A program made the position numbers and the translations under genes. A DNA stretch of 64,000 bases from Celoporthe dispersa (Eukaryota; Ascomycota; Sordariomycetes; Diaporthales; Cryphonectriaceae): contig WAID01000007.1 in the NCBI GenBank assembly GCA_016584495.1, forward strand, positions 2,218,001 through 2,282,000, given 5' to 3'. How positions within the stretch are numbered: the first letter of the stretch is position 1; each line of letters begins with the position of its first letter. Of the stretch, positions 1-11,471 are shown piece after piece. The notes beneath the pieces are model-generated. The model saw only the letters and a list, made by a program, of their open reading frames with translations. It was not told where the DNA came from and ran no database searches.

Positions 1-880
1 TGCGATCTCTTAGCCAAGTACTTTATTTTAGCGCTGGGATACAGTATTCAAGCTGTGGGGCTGCCGCCCGGCCCTGGTGGGACCCGGCCTTCCGTCCAGT
101 CGTGCGCATTCGGCCGAGAGGGACTGACGTCGTGCCGCTCACGATCACTACTAGTAAATGAAATTATATCTATATGACACCAAACAGATCTAGATTGCAT
201 CCGTCTTCAGCATGTAGGGGAAATTTTATTCTCGTCAATGTGTGTGTGAGGTCAGCTATGGCAGGTAAAGGTGGCTTGATAGCCAACCAGCGATAATGAA
301 GATGGTAGGTGGAAGAAAACCCGTCGACGTCACTGGGGGGGGGGTGTCAAGTGGTGCTTGCTTACTGCCTGCTTTTCCGCTCAGAGATGGGGGGTTCAGG
401 TGGTTGGTTGGTTTGGGGGAGCCTTTTTTTTTTGTTTTGGAGAGCTCACAAGCAATGCCTGGCAGCCCCCAACCCCCCTTCGTCGGTGCTTGTCACGCCT
501 CCATCCTCTCCAATTTCCAAGATAGCGGACTTGATCCAACACATCATCTCTTGACCAGTCCTCCCAGTCCCACCCTCGACTTGAGTGCATTGGTTGGTCG
601 ATTGGAACAACACTCTACATCATCAGCCCTTCTTCAAGGCAAGTGACATCGAGCTTACAAGTGAGAGATCCTTCTTGTTGGTCTTTATCTCCGTTTATGA
701 CCGGTTTCATCCTTTCCCCTTGACCTTTCACGGGGAATACCGGGAGTCCGTTCTTGCCTAGTGCTTATTTATACCTCGATAGCGATTAAACCTACCTCCT
801 ACCTCGAGATCCAAAGGGCTTCCAGCTCACCGATGATAGCTCAGGTAGCCGCATGAGAGCCAACCCCTCTGCCTCACAAG
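1..880. other. Gene-free left edge and presumed promoter/leader of the Pic2-like gene
   Basis: No ORF here looks like a conserved protein. The stretch holds a G-run (around 337-346), a T-run near 423-432, and a pyrimidine-rich tract before the carrier gene. The last few hundred bases are the presumed promoter and 5' leader of the carrier that starts at 881. A short upstream ATG at 835 opens a reading frame of only a few codons and could be a minor uORF. Confidence 0.5.
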
Positions 881-2242
881 ATGTCGCACCTCTACCCTCG
901 CTACGAGGTCCTCCAGAAGACCTTCCCGAACCAGTCCAGGGATGGGCTGAAGGCACGAAGCAGCAGCAGCAGCAGCGGTGGAGCCACTCCGTACCAGGCT
1001 CGCATGGACCTCTACTCTGCCTACTCGAGCATAGAGGACAAGGCCAAGAAGCTCTCTGCTGAGGCGACCGCCGAGTTCAACAAGGCCTCTGCTTCTGCGC
1101 AGGCCAAGAGCGGCCAGATCGAGCTCTTCTCCGGCAAGTACTATGCCGCGTGTACCTTTGGTGGGATGCTGGCCTGTGTGAGTCGAGATATCCTCATGCC
1201 TCGTGATCATCTTCCTGGACTCAACGTACTCATACCACGCTGCAGGGCCTGACACACACGGCTGTCACACCTCTCGACGTCGTCAAGACGCGACGGCAGG
1301 TGGACTCCAAGCTGTACACCGGCAACTTCCAGGCCTGGGGCAAGATCTACCGGACCGAGGGTCTCCGTGGTATCTTCACCGGCTGGAGCCCTACGTTCTT
1401 TGGCTACTCCGCCCAGGGCGCCTTCAAGTATGGCTGGTATGAGTACTTCAAGAAGACCTACGCGGACATCGCCGGTCCTGAGGCTGCCCACAAGTACAAG
1501 ACCGGCCTCTACCTTGCTGCCTCCGCCTCTGCCGAGTTCCTGGCCGACATTGCTCTGTGCCCCTTCGAATCGGTCAAGGTGAGGATGCAGGCGACGATCC
1601 CGAGCCCTTATACTGGCACATTCCACGGCATCAGCACGATCACCGCCACCGAAGGGTTTGGTGGTCTCTACAAGGGTCTCTACCCGCTCTGGGGCCGACA
1701 GATCCCGTATACCATGATGAAGTTGGTCTTCCCCCCTCCATAAGCCGTCTCCTGATCTGGACAGAATGTTTTGACCTAACGCTACGGCTAGGTTCGCCTC
1801 CTTCGAGACTATTGTCGAGATGATTTACGACCGCATGCCTGGCTCCAAGGACGACTACTCAAAGGCTACCCAGACTGGTGTCTCGTTCGTCGGTGGCTAC
1901 CTAGCCGGTATCCTGTGCGCTATCGTCTCTCACCCTGCCGATGTGATGGTCTCCAAGTTGAACGCCTACCGCAAGCCGGGAGAGTCGTTCGGAACAGTGA
2001 CCTCCAGGATCTACGCAGACATCGGCTTCAAGGGACTGTGGAATGGTCTGCCGATGAGAATTGTAATGATTGGAACTCTGACCGGTCTGCAATGGATGAT
2101 CTACGTGAGTCACGGCCCCATGGTGTTCGTTTCGCATTGTGCAGAGTGTAACTGACACCCGAAACCACAGGATTACTTCAAGATCTTCATGGGCTTCCCC
2201 ACGACGGGTGGTGCGGCACCCCCTGCGAAGAAGGAGGAGTAG
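881..2242 (+). CDS. PIC2: Mitochondrial phosphate/copper carrier, Pic2-like (mitochondrial carrier family)
   Basis: Mitochondrial carrier family protein of the inner membrane, closest by eye to yeast Pic2, a phosphate and copper importer. Four exons are read: 881-1177, 1246-1721, 1792-2104 and 2171-2242, with GT-AG introns of 66-70 nt, giving 385 residues. The three tandem carrier repeats each carry the family motif: PLDVVK near residue 108, PFESVK near 205 and HPADVMVSK near 304. The stretches [22 protein letters not shown] and [18 protein letters not shown] are typical of the Pic2 branch rather than Mir1. An N-terminal extension of about 80 residues, with a Ser run encoded by a CAG/AGC repeat, precedes the first repeat. 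The start at 881 is the first ATG in frame. A (GA)n tract follows directly after the stop. Transport substrate is inferred from the family and is not visible in the sequence. Confidence 0.93.
1178..1245 (+). other. Intron 1 of the Pic2-like gene (others at 1722-1791 and 2105-2170)
   Basis: The donor is GTGAGT and the acceptor TGCAG; the intron is phase 0 and joins GGMLAC to GLTHTAV. The second intron (1722-1791) has donor GTTGGT and a CTAAC-like branch sequence close to its CTAG acceptor. The third (2105-2170) has donor GTGAGT and acceptor CACAG. Together they restore an uninterrupted carrier protein. Confidence 0.85.
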
Positions 2243-2252
2243 GTCGTCGGAA

Positions 2253-2290
<38 letters not shown>

Positions 2291-2742
2291 GGTGGTATGG
2301 GTGTCCAGCCGAGAAAGTGGTCAACTGCATCCTGGGATAGATGACCAGGTGGCTGACCTGGTGACTTGTATTTATTTTGAGATGATCAGGCATACGTCTA
2401 CAGTTCCAAGCTACTGATACATCATGGTGTATCGTTGTCTTCATACCCAAGAGCATCCATGTATTGCACGCGCTGTACCTCGTCATCCGCTTCTCACCCT
2501 TTGGGGCCTGTCACTAAGAGGGGCAGCGTGTTAGTGGGTCCGGGGTCACTATGGTATTACGTAGTGTACCGCTGTAAGTTGGCGCACAGACCCCTGTCCC
2601 TTGCCATGCGCTCTTTCGTCAGGGAGCCTTTTCCTCCTTGCTTAGCTCCAGAAGGGTCGCGGCTACAAACAAATCTCGAGAACCTTGACTCCTGCAACGA
2701 CAACGACAACAAGGCGAAGAAGAAGAAAGAGACAGCGCAACC
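2243..2742. other. Intergenic: 3' UTR of the carrier and promoter of the Cus2-like gene
   Basis: It begins with a (GA)16 tract at 2256-2288 in the probable 3' UTR of the carrier, followed by ordinary non-coding sequence and the leader of the RNA-binding protein gene. An A-rich, purine-rich stretch (about 2712-2732) lies just before the ATG at 2743. No gene is seen. Confidence 0.5.
2256..2288. repeat. (GA)n microsatellite
   Basis: About 16 uninterrupted GA units start 13 bases after the stop codon of the Pic2-like gene, within the probable 3' UTR. Confidence 0.95.
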
Positions 2743-3104
2743 ATGGCAGACCAGTCTACTGCTGAGGTCCTCACCTTCCCGACAGACCCTGCGCAGTTCG
2801 CCAACGACGATCGGATCTCCTTCTCCAGGCTTGACAACAAGTACATCGCCGTACAGGAGTCAGATGGCACCGAGTTCGAGTTCGACGCGCAGTTGAAGCG
2901 ATGGGTGCCCCTCATGGACGAGGCTGAGGAGGCCCTCATACAGCAGCAGCAGAGCGCATATGGCAGTATCAACGATGCTCCGTACGGTGACGGTGACGCC
3001 CAGGCAAGCAATGGCAGAAAGAGAAGGCGAGATGACCTCGAGGTAAGCTGCGCATGCCGGTCCACCTGGACATGTCGTCGCGTGGTTCCTCAGCGCGCGC
3101 CCGC

Positions 3105-3145
<41 letters not shown>

Positions 3146-4237
3146 GCACCATCCTCCTCTACGGTGCTCCTAGACTGGCACTTGACACATACCGCATCGT
3201 GACCCCAGAGGACAGTCCCGAGATCGAGTTTCCCCAATGGATTAGATGAAGAAGAAAGAAAGACAGAAAGAAAACAGAGGACATGGTGACACACTGACAC
3301 GAGCCACCGTTGTTACTCCAGGACCAGGATAATGACAACAACAACAACGCCGCCGCCTCTTCTTCGAACGGCAGGCGGAAGAACAAGAAACAAGCCACCC
3401 AGCCCAAACAGCCGCCCCAGAACCGAGCCGTCTACGTGACAGGTCTACCCCTCGATGTGACCGTCGACGAGGTGGCCGAGGTCTTCAGTCGCAAGTGCGG
3501 CGTCATCGCCGAGGAGATCGACAGCGGGCAGCCGCGGATCAAGCTGTACGCGGACGCCGAGGGAAATTTCAAGGGCGACGCGCTTGTCGTCTTCTTCAAG
3601 CCCCAGAGCGTCGACATGGCTATCATGCTGCTAGACGACACACACTTCCGCTACACGGATTCCGGGCTCGGGTCTGGCAAGATGCGCGTGCAGGCCGCCG
3701 ATACCAGCTACAAAAAGACACAGCAGCAGGCGGGCGACGGAGAGGGCGAGGGGAATGGCACACACCAGTCGAACAACGGCAGAGGTGGGGCCGGAAACAA
3801 TAGCAAGGACCGGGAGAAGGTGATCAAGAAGACACAGAAACTCGATGCGAAGCTGGCCGACTGGTCGGATGACGAGCCGGCGTATGTTGCCCCCGAGCAA
3901 CGCACGGGCAAGAGAGACAAGATGGTCATCCTGAAACACATGTTCACCAAGGAAGAGCTCCAGGAGGACCCCCGCGGCGCTGCTGGAGATCAAGGAGGAC
4001 ATACGCGACGAGTGCGAGAAGCTGGGCGAGGTCACAAATGTGGTGCTGTACGACCTCGAGCCCGAGGGCGTCGTCAGCATTAAGTTTCGGAAGCCCGAAT
4101 CGGCAGACGCCTGTGTGCAGCTGATGGACGGGCGAAGCTTCGGCGGCCAGAGGGTCGAGGCATACATACCCACAGGCAAGCTGAAGTTCAAGAAGTCGAA
4201 GGACAATAATGATGAGGCCAGCGATGAGGAGGACTGA
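2743..4237 (+). CDS. CUS2: Tat-SF1/Cus2-like splicing factor with two RRMs (one frame break)
   Basis: U2 snRNP-associated splicing factor of the Tat-SF1/Cus2 family, expected to act in the nucleus in U2-branch-site assembly. Two exons, 2743-3042 and 3322-4237, flank a 279-nt intron that holds a CT repeat. The N-terminal region includes RWVPL, a tryptophan-containing acidic segment. RRM1 begins at AVYVTGLPLDV. A second, UHM-like RRM near the C-terminus runs from VILKHMFTKEEL to GGQRVEAYIP, and the protein ends in an acidic tail. The frame breaks at 3969-3972: four Cs stand where three would carry EDP straight into AALLEIKEDIRDECEKLGE, the conserved second-RRM helix. Removing one C gives 404 residues. 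A nearby intron cannot explain the shift. I regard it as an assembly error. Family identity is strong; the snRNP role comes from family knowledge. Confidence 0.88.
3043..3321 (+). other. Long intron of the Cus2-like gene containing a (CT)n repeat
   Basis: The donor is GTAAGC and the acceptor CTCCAG, phase 0, joining RDDLE to DQDND. At 279 nt it is long for this window. A near-perfect CT tract occupies about 3115-3143, far from the acceptor, so it does not serve as the polypyrimidine tract. Two introns around a tiny exon cannot be excluded. Confidence 0.7.
3115..3143. repeat. (CT)n microsatellite
   Basis: About 14 CT units inside the intron of the Cus2-like gene. Confidence 0.93.
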
Positions 4238-5027
4238 GAGAGAGAGAGGTGAGTATGTGAGGTCTTGCGTACGATTGTGGGATTGCTACACCACTCAGGT
4301 TCCGAGCCCAGGGAGTTACGGCAGCATGGCGTCTGGCATGGCAAACATCTCCGTGGCTGGACTGACCACCATTGACGTCTCAAGATGGAAAAAGAAAAAA
4401 AATTCAAGGCAGTCTTTTTTGAGACAACTTCTGAAGATTCTCCGGCACTACTTTAGTCAAAATGGCATCAATCTGTGACTACTACACCTCAAGACTCCGG
4501 TATTCCGCATCACACAGATCCCAAACGCCGCCACCTCTGCAGCCCTTGATGAGAAAGCATGATGCGATGCCCCGAATGATTATTCCTCTGTTTACCCTCC
4601 CTGTCCTCCCTCCCCACCACCCACGGAGAAAAAAAACTCACATAAAGCCCAGCTTGAACACTCCCTGTAGCGTTAGGGAACGAAACAGTGGAGGATGCGA
4701 GAACTCACAGACAGTCCAAGTATGATGAACCTTTGTGTGTGTGTTTCGACAAAACACCCAAGTTGCGATACCGGCATATAGCGAAGTGGTGTGAGGATCT
4801 TGTGAGTGATTATATCCTCGAGAAGAAGGGAAAACAAAGACGGCTTTGAAAAAATAAAGGCGTAAAAGTGTGTGTGTGTGTGTGGGAGAGAGGTTGGGCT
4901 GCACGCTCTGCGTCAGTCTGGGCCCCGACGGCGGACGGGAGTGATGGGGTTCGGTTAGGTATGTTTTGTGTGAAGGCCAGTCTGTCTGGATCTCTTTCCT
5001 CCTCCTTTTTCTCTTTCAAGAGGGCCA
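4238..5027. other. Convergent intergenic region, 3' UTRs only
   Basis: This lies between the 3' ends of two convergent genes. It contains a short GA run after the Cus2-like stop, several A-runs, and a short GT repeat near 4868-4883. No conserved ORF or RNA gene is visible. Confidence 0.5.
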
Positions 5028-6233
5028 CTACACCATCAGGAGGGACTCGATGTCAACGCGCTCCTCGACGGTGTACCAAATGGCGGCCTCGATGATCTTG
5101 CAGACCACGCGGAGGTCGCTCTCGTCTGTCCGAACTCGTCAGCCACGGTCTCTTCCCCGCGCCATGTATCTGACGAGGGGCGAAGGGGGGAGAAAAGACG
5201 GAAGGGGGAGGGAGGGGAATGGGATGGGCTCACCCCTCGGCGAGTACACGAGCACAAAGGTCTCGGGCAGCGGGCTCCTGGGCCCCCACCACCCCCTGTG
5301 CGCACCAAAGGCCAGCGGGTGCCTCTCGGCCCAGCCCTTGGCTAGGACTTCGGCGATGTCGTCCGGGTGCAGGTTCATGTGCATGCTCCGGTCGGAGCTG
5401 TGGATGTGGCAGACCTCGCCGTTGCCGCAGACGTGCTCGCTGACGGGGTGCCGCGCGAAGAGGGCGAAGCCGTGCTTCTCGAGGCAGCTGGTCGCGGTGC
5501 CGAAGCGGGAAGGGTGCAGGCTGGCGAGGCGGGTCAGGGCGGCGCGGAGGGAGGCGATGGTGGCGGGGGGGCCGTGCTGGTTGAGCTGGCGCTGCGGGGC
5601 GAGGCCGGCGACGGTGGGGCGGGGGCCTGGGCGGTAGGGGAGCTTCTGGGGCGTGAGGATGCCGGCGGCAGGGCGGGCGACGGTGGCGTCGGCAGTGGTG
5701 ACAGTGGTGTTGGTGGTGGTGGTGCTGCTGCTGCTGCTGCTAGTGGTGACCACTCGACGGGGTGGTGGTGAGAAGGGGTCGCGCAGGACAAAGAGGCGGA
5801 ACCAGGCCAGGCGGGCGTAGCCGGCGAGAGTAGGCGGGGTGCCGCCAGGGCCGAGGCGGAGGAAGTTCTGGTAGTCGTTCCGGGTGAGCAGGAGGAGGGG
5901 CACGGCGAGGATGCAGGACTCGAGGAGGAGGCGCGGGACAAAGTGCATCCCCACGAGGAGGAAGAGGGATCCGGCCAGAAGGGCTTTGGCGTCGAGGGTC
6001 ATGCTGAAGGGGTCCTGCCGGATGACCATGTTCAGGGCCTTGAGGTGGTCGGCCCCTTGGGTGTTGTTGTTGTTGTTGTTATTGTTGCTGCTGCTACTGC
6101 TGCTACTGGCGCCCATGAGGAGAAGGCTGGTTCTCTCGTCCATCTCGAGGAGGGGCGTCGGGAGGGGAAGCTCGCTGCTGATGGCCTCGCCGGCCTCGAG
6201 GGGTTCTGTCTGGGAGGCGGAGAATAGGGCCAT
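5028..6233 (-). CDS. Luciferase-like domain (DUF5519-type) membrane protein
   Basis: Fungal protein with a C-terminal luciferase-like domain (DUF5519 type); its biochemical function is unknown and it is not a demonstrated luciferase. Two exons are read on the minus strand, 6233-5234 and 5125-5028, separated by a 108-nt intron, giving 365 residues. Residues about 87-118 form a hydrophobic hairpin (LLAGSLFLLVGMHF, then CILAVPLLLL). Low-complexity Asn, Ser and Thr runs are encoded by TTG- and GCT-type repeats on the plus strand. The domain, roughly residues 250-360, contains SCLEKHGFALFARHP, CGNGEVCHIH, DRSMHMNLHP and AKGWAERHPLA, all well-conserved family motifs. The second exon supplies LRVVCKIIEAAIWYTVEERV, the usual C-terminal helix. 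The start at 6233 is the first ATG. If the intron is retained, the frame stays open and ends at 5139 without that helix. Confidence 0.85.
5126..5233 (-). other. Intron of the luciferase-like gene
   Basis: On the minus strand the donor is GTGAGC and the acceptor GGACAG. It is phase 1 and joins VYSPR to DESDLRVV through a split Asp codon. The splice restores the conserved C-terminal segment of the domain. Confidence 0.8.
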
Positions 6234-9200
6234 GGCTGGTTGTCTCTTCTTGGGAACTTGTCTTGAGAGAGTGGGAATGGGAGTGAGAGAGAGAGAGATA
6301 GAGAGATGCTATCAGGGTTCCTCCTCTCTCTCTCCAGGCCTGCCCTCTTGTTCTCTGGTTTCTCCTGGCGTGTGTTGATGGGATCTACACTTCGTAGTCT
6401 ACCAAAGAATGATACGATCTAAGACAGTCTGATAACTGATGTCGGATCGTTGCTGGTGGTTCCTTGCCGGAGACAGACAGCCAATGGCTGAGACTTCTTC
6501 TGACGAGATGGCCAGTCTCAGACAAGAAGGGAGGTGAGGCAGGGTGTTGATTATATAATATAGTGTCCGTGAGTAGTTACACGTCAGAACTATGAGAGGA
6601 GAGGTGGAGACGAGGTAGGTCACCGGTACGTCAGGCCAAAGGAGGGGGAGGAGGAGGAAGTCCGGTTACACCCACGCCTCACGTTCCCAGAGGTTTGGAG
6701 GATTGGAGATCTGTGGTGGGAGGAGGGGTTGTCAAGAAGGAGGCTGTAGATTTATCCCAAGGAACCTGACAGCACAACCCCGCAGATGTAGCAGATGATG
6801 TAATAATGGTTCTTCGTTGTTGGAGGTTGACTGACCCCGTTGCAGGTGATGGTGGCGACCACGAGAGTAAATAGGTGGACAGCAGGCAGAGCAGGCTCCC
6901 TTTCTTTTTCAGACGCAGCGGTGTCTAGCGGCTTTAGAGGATTTTGGCGGTGCGTGAACCCAAAGAGCGGGAAGTGTCGAGAGGGGGGAAAATGCGGCGC
7001 GTGGTCCCTGTCCTCGTGATGCTGTCAGGAGGAAGGGTTGCAAGAGACGGTGAAGGGGACGAATTGCGGCTGACGATGTCCGTCCTTGCGCCAATTGGGA
7101 GCATCGATTCACCGTGTCTGGTTCTCTAGGCCCGAGTTGGAGATGGGTTAGCCGGACTAGATAGATTGGACATTAGACGGGCTGGCTGTGGCTGTCTTTT
7201 TTAAACTTCAAGCCCTCCCACGCCTCTTCCCATGCCTCTTGGGGAACCTCGAGGGACGACGTCGGAGGGCCCTCGTACCATTATGGTCATGTAGTGTGGC
7301 AAACACAGGCCGCTGGCCCGTATACACGACAAGGAACGGCCTGGCCTGCAGCCGTGTGTGGCCCGAGACAGGAACCGACCTCTGGTTGTTCCGTCGTGGC
7401 CCCCTCGTGGCTCTACCGCCCAGGACATATGCAGGTGCAAAGAGTACGGTCAGTTCTCGTGTGTATCCTGCCCGCCTGGCCGGAATTGAGTGCCGCCCGT
7501 GGCAGGATGCAGGCCTGGGCGCACATGCCCACTGCAGTGCTGCGTAGTACAGAATACGAAGGGAAGGGGTCACGGGCCACGGGCGGCACAATCACGAGCG
7601 GCATCGGAGGAAGGCACACCTCACGATAACTTTTAGTTTGTTGTTCACCAGGCCGACATCCCGAGTTTGGGGACCGCTGGGAGAAAATGACGTCGCCCCC
7701 TGGGCACGCCAGCAGTCAACCGCCTGCGACGCTGCCCGTGGCGCCTCACGTGCTCCTGTGCATAGAGCTATCCTCCCCGTGTCTGCTGTGTAACTGACCT
7801 CAGCTGGAGCAGACAGATTCGGCACTTCGGCAAGCCCTCACCCAGCTCACTGATTGATTCCATGATAGTCTGCCTCGTGAGGGCTGGAGGTCCCAGTGCT
7901 TACTCCTGCTGTGGGCGCAACGGGGAGCGGTCTGAGGAGGGCCTCCTATCCTGGACTAGTGAGAAGCCATCCCGCCGGACTGCGAGCTCGAATCGGAGGC
8001 CCTCCTCAAATCAATATTATACCCGGGCAGTTATTCCTTTTTTTTTTTATTCTCTCTTTTCTGGATGATACCTCGTAAGTCTCTCATCTGCAGAACAGGG
8101 CTCCTTATCTTCCTATATTCGATCAGGATCTGGAACCCCCCTCCTAAAACGGGCATCAATTACCGGCTGTATTCCGCATAGTCTGGCACAGGCGGAGGGG
8201 CGTCGTGGGGCAGGTTAAAATAAGCTTCATGGGCCGGAACCAAGACATAATATTCACGGTACTACCATAGCATGTAGAACGTGAGACTAAAGGGGAAGAG
8301 AAGGAAGTTTTAGAAAAAATTTAAACAAAAAAAAATAAAAGTAAAAGGCAGAGCTGGCCCACGGCAACTCTTTAGATTTGGGACCGTGCTTAGGTTGCCG
8401 GGCGGGAGAGCCGAAGGTTTGCTGTTTGCCCTGGGAGGGTGAAACATAAAAGATTCTCGGGGCGTCGTCGGTCGCCAGGCCAGGGGGCGGGGCGAGAGTG
8501 TTGACGTTCAGGGAGGGCGAGATTAGCAGCGCATAGGGCAGGAGATGGTCCCAGCCTCGACATCAACTTGGTCCGTGGCTACCAAGTAGTCATGAAAGGG
8601 ATTGTTTTCCACTTTGAACATATCATCAATCCTTGTTTACTCAAAAAAAAAAGACCAACATACTCGTCCTGGGTAGCTAAGGCGTGGTAGGGCGGCTATC
8701 ATTATCGGCTAGCTGGTCACCAAGAGGTATGATACTTTGTAACCTCCACAGCCTCGCGTTGTGCGTGGTCTCAGCCTTGCAGGCTCTACATAGAATATCC
8801 ATGATCCAGATTTGTAGCTGGAGATCTCGAGAGTCGTTCATCATCGACAAGCCACCCCCCCAGAGATATGACCTTCCGCGGCCACCAAGAGTGGCTGTTG
8901 ATCAGATCACGTCAGATCCCAAAATTCGCAATCAGCACGACGATGAGATGAAAGTCCAGGCGTGGCGCAAACAGACCTCCATCTAGGATCTGGTGGCACG
9001 CCTAAACCCACCCGCACCGCTGTCTGGATCTGTCTCTCGCTCTCTGTCTGTGGTCGTAAGGATGCAACACCCGGAGTAGGACAGAGGCCCTCCATATTAG
9101 TAGGTCGGGTGAGAGTCAGCTGGGCCATGTGATAGCCGCCGTCGAGACCTTTGCCTGGATGAAGAAGGGGGGGGCAAATAACCCAGTCAGGATCCCTTTC

Positions 9201-11471
9201 TGCCTATGATGGCGAGTTTTTTTATTTTTTATTATTATTATTATTTTTACTGTATGTAGTAGTATTAGCCCAATCCTGCGGGTCTTACAGCCAGGAGGAG
9301 GTCCCGACGCCCGAGGCGGCTGTCCACGAACTGGTGGTGTTGTTGTTGTCTGTCTGAGCCTGAGATAGGGGAAATCGTGATCCTTACGTACTCGAGTACG
9401 CTGCCTGGTCGATCAGGGAGGGGCCCAGTTTTTATAAAACAAGAGCCGCTTGGGGGTCCCCATCCCCATCCCCTTCCCCCGTTCACACATACCACACAGT
9501 ACACGTAATTCTCATAATTACAATACAAATTACCGAACACCTCCCATCCCATAGTGCATACTACCAGTAGTGGTCCTCTGTATACTTAGTACATAGTTTG
9601 TACGTCGCAGTGAGTATGTATGCAGCACGGACGCTTTCATCTCGAGGCGACTCGCCTGGACGCACGCTCTCAACAGTCAACAGGGATGCATGTGTGGGAT
9701 GGATGGATGGATGGATGGATCAATCCAAGGTGGTATCATCGTGATGACCGCAGGCTGCACACATGGGCGCCGGCCCAGCAGGCAAACATAGGTGCGGCAC
9801 GGTAACAGAAGGGGAAGCTGGATAACAGGAGGAAGAGAAAAAAAATCAAGGCAGCCAGACAAGACCAGCCAACCCAGGGCCGCCGATGCAGGCTTTTTGA
9901 GGGGGGGTGTGTGTGTGTGGGTAGCCGAGAGATGTGATAGGGCAGGATGGACTGCTGGTGTAACAGCTGCCAGGGCCATTTGCGCTAAGGGTGCAGCACC
10001 TAAGCTGCATCCCTCTACACGGGTCCGGGCTGGGCTGCAGCTGCCCGTTCGTTGCTGAGCAACTTCTCGAACCTTGAATCCTCTCTCACACACCCTCCAA
10101 CGTAGCGATTATCTCCCTGATGACGACAAAGATACCACGGCAGGTGGTGTGTAGGATGGGTGGGGAAAGAAAAAAATAAAATAAAAAATACCCCCACCCA
10201 CACCCACGCCCCAGAGCAATCGCATCACGATTTGCGGCCGTCACAGGGTGTGCATGCAGCGCATACAACAAAGGACGTCGTACCATCTCATCGTATCGCA
10301 GCTACATGGCAGTCGAGAGGGCCCACAATACATACACACCAAGAAAAAAGAAGAAGAAAAGAAAAGAAGAGACAATTAATTCATCAATCTCACCGTCGCC
10401 TGGTCAATCTCATCTCCTCTCTCTCTGGGGTCTCGGCCTGTCAAATTTCCAAGGTTCCCCTGTACGTATGCGCAGGCCCGCACTTGTGTCTGCATCCGTC
10501 CACCTTGTACCTTGTTTTTTTTTTTTTTTGTTGTCCTGGCCTATCCTGCCCCCTTCCCCTAGAACCTGCAAGTCTGGCTGGTCCTTGGACCTGCCTGCAG
10601 GTCCGCCCACCTATTGCCCCCCCCCTTCCCTGTCTCCCTCCCAATCCCCAGCCCACCCACATCACGTTACGCAGTGTGTGGATACAAGGTGCCTCGTACT
10701 CTTTACAGACGAGCCACCCCCCCCTTCGAGTCTCCCTTCGATCTCCCGAGGTCTTCCAACAAACACTCTTCTCAGGTTATTTTTGAACCTCGAATTGAAA
10801 CAAACACGACATCTGCAAAACCTGGCACGCTGTCCGTGTGCGTACCCAGAGGCCATTCTCCCATCTCCGGGCGTGCACCACCTTGGCTAAGGCCCGGTAC
10901 TTTCTACCTCCTGGGTACTTTAGCAGCCGCGAACCTGCCCGCAGATCCGTCGCCTCGATCGCCCGCAACCGCTAAAATCTCCATCCACCATCCTTAGCCC
11001 AGTCCCATATTTCGCCAACCTCCCACTTTCGGTAGCGCCCACCCCCCTCCCAGGTCCTCCTCAATAACACAATCTGGGCCTTCATACCTGGCTCGGCGCC
11101 CCCCCTTCTCCCAGGCGGCCTTCACAAATAACATACCTGCGTACTATCTTGGCCAAGGGCGACGACCTTTATCTCGCTCCCCCTCCCCGCCCACGGTTGA
11201 CTCTGGCAGACTAGCCTCATTACACTATACTCGAGACGAACTCTACCACGATCCTGCATCGTTCTCGCCTCTGCTCTTAGCTTGCATTCCAGTGTCCCGC
11301 GTGGATAGGCCACGGCCGAAACCAGCGCCACGACAGATCGTGCGCAGGCAAACCCTCCTATGCTGGGTCCGGTCCGCTTCTTGGCCCTAGAAGAGCACCC
11401 GACCTCCCCCCTCCCCACTGCCACTGCCGCAGGCGTCGTCGTCGTCTCTCCTCTCCTCTCGACTCGACGTC
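6234..11471. other. 5.2-kb gene-free region between divergent genes
   Basis: Upstream of both the luciferase-like gene (minus) and the DUF3405 gene (plus). No ORF shows family resemblance, and overlapping ORFs on both strands around 7190-7630 look like by-products of local GC content. Notable contents are a TGGA tetranucleotide repeat at 9697-9720, an AT-rich patch with TTATTATTA repeats near 9215-9250, and a long pyrimidine-rich stretch from about 10,370 to 11,470 that is probably the promoter and leader of the DUF3405 gene. No tRNA-like B box in a plausible context and no transposon ends were seen. Confidence 0.5.
9697..9720. repeat. (GGAT)6 tetranucleotide repeat
   Basis: Six perfect GGAT units in the gene-free region. 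Confidence 0.9.

Noticed and set aside
3969..3972. Programmed +1 ribosomal frameshifting in the Cus2-like gene
   Set aside because: Both directions of shift occur across many unrelated genes with no shared slippery site or structure, so a technical cause is simpler.
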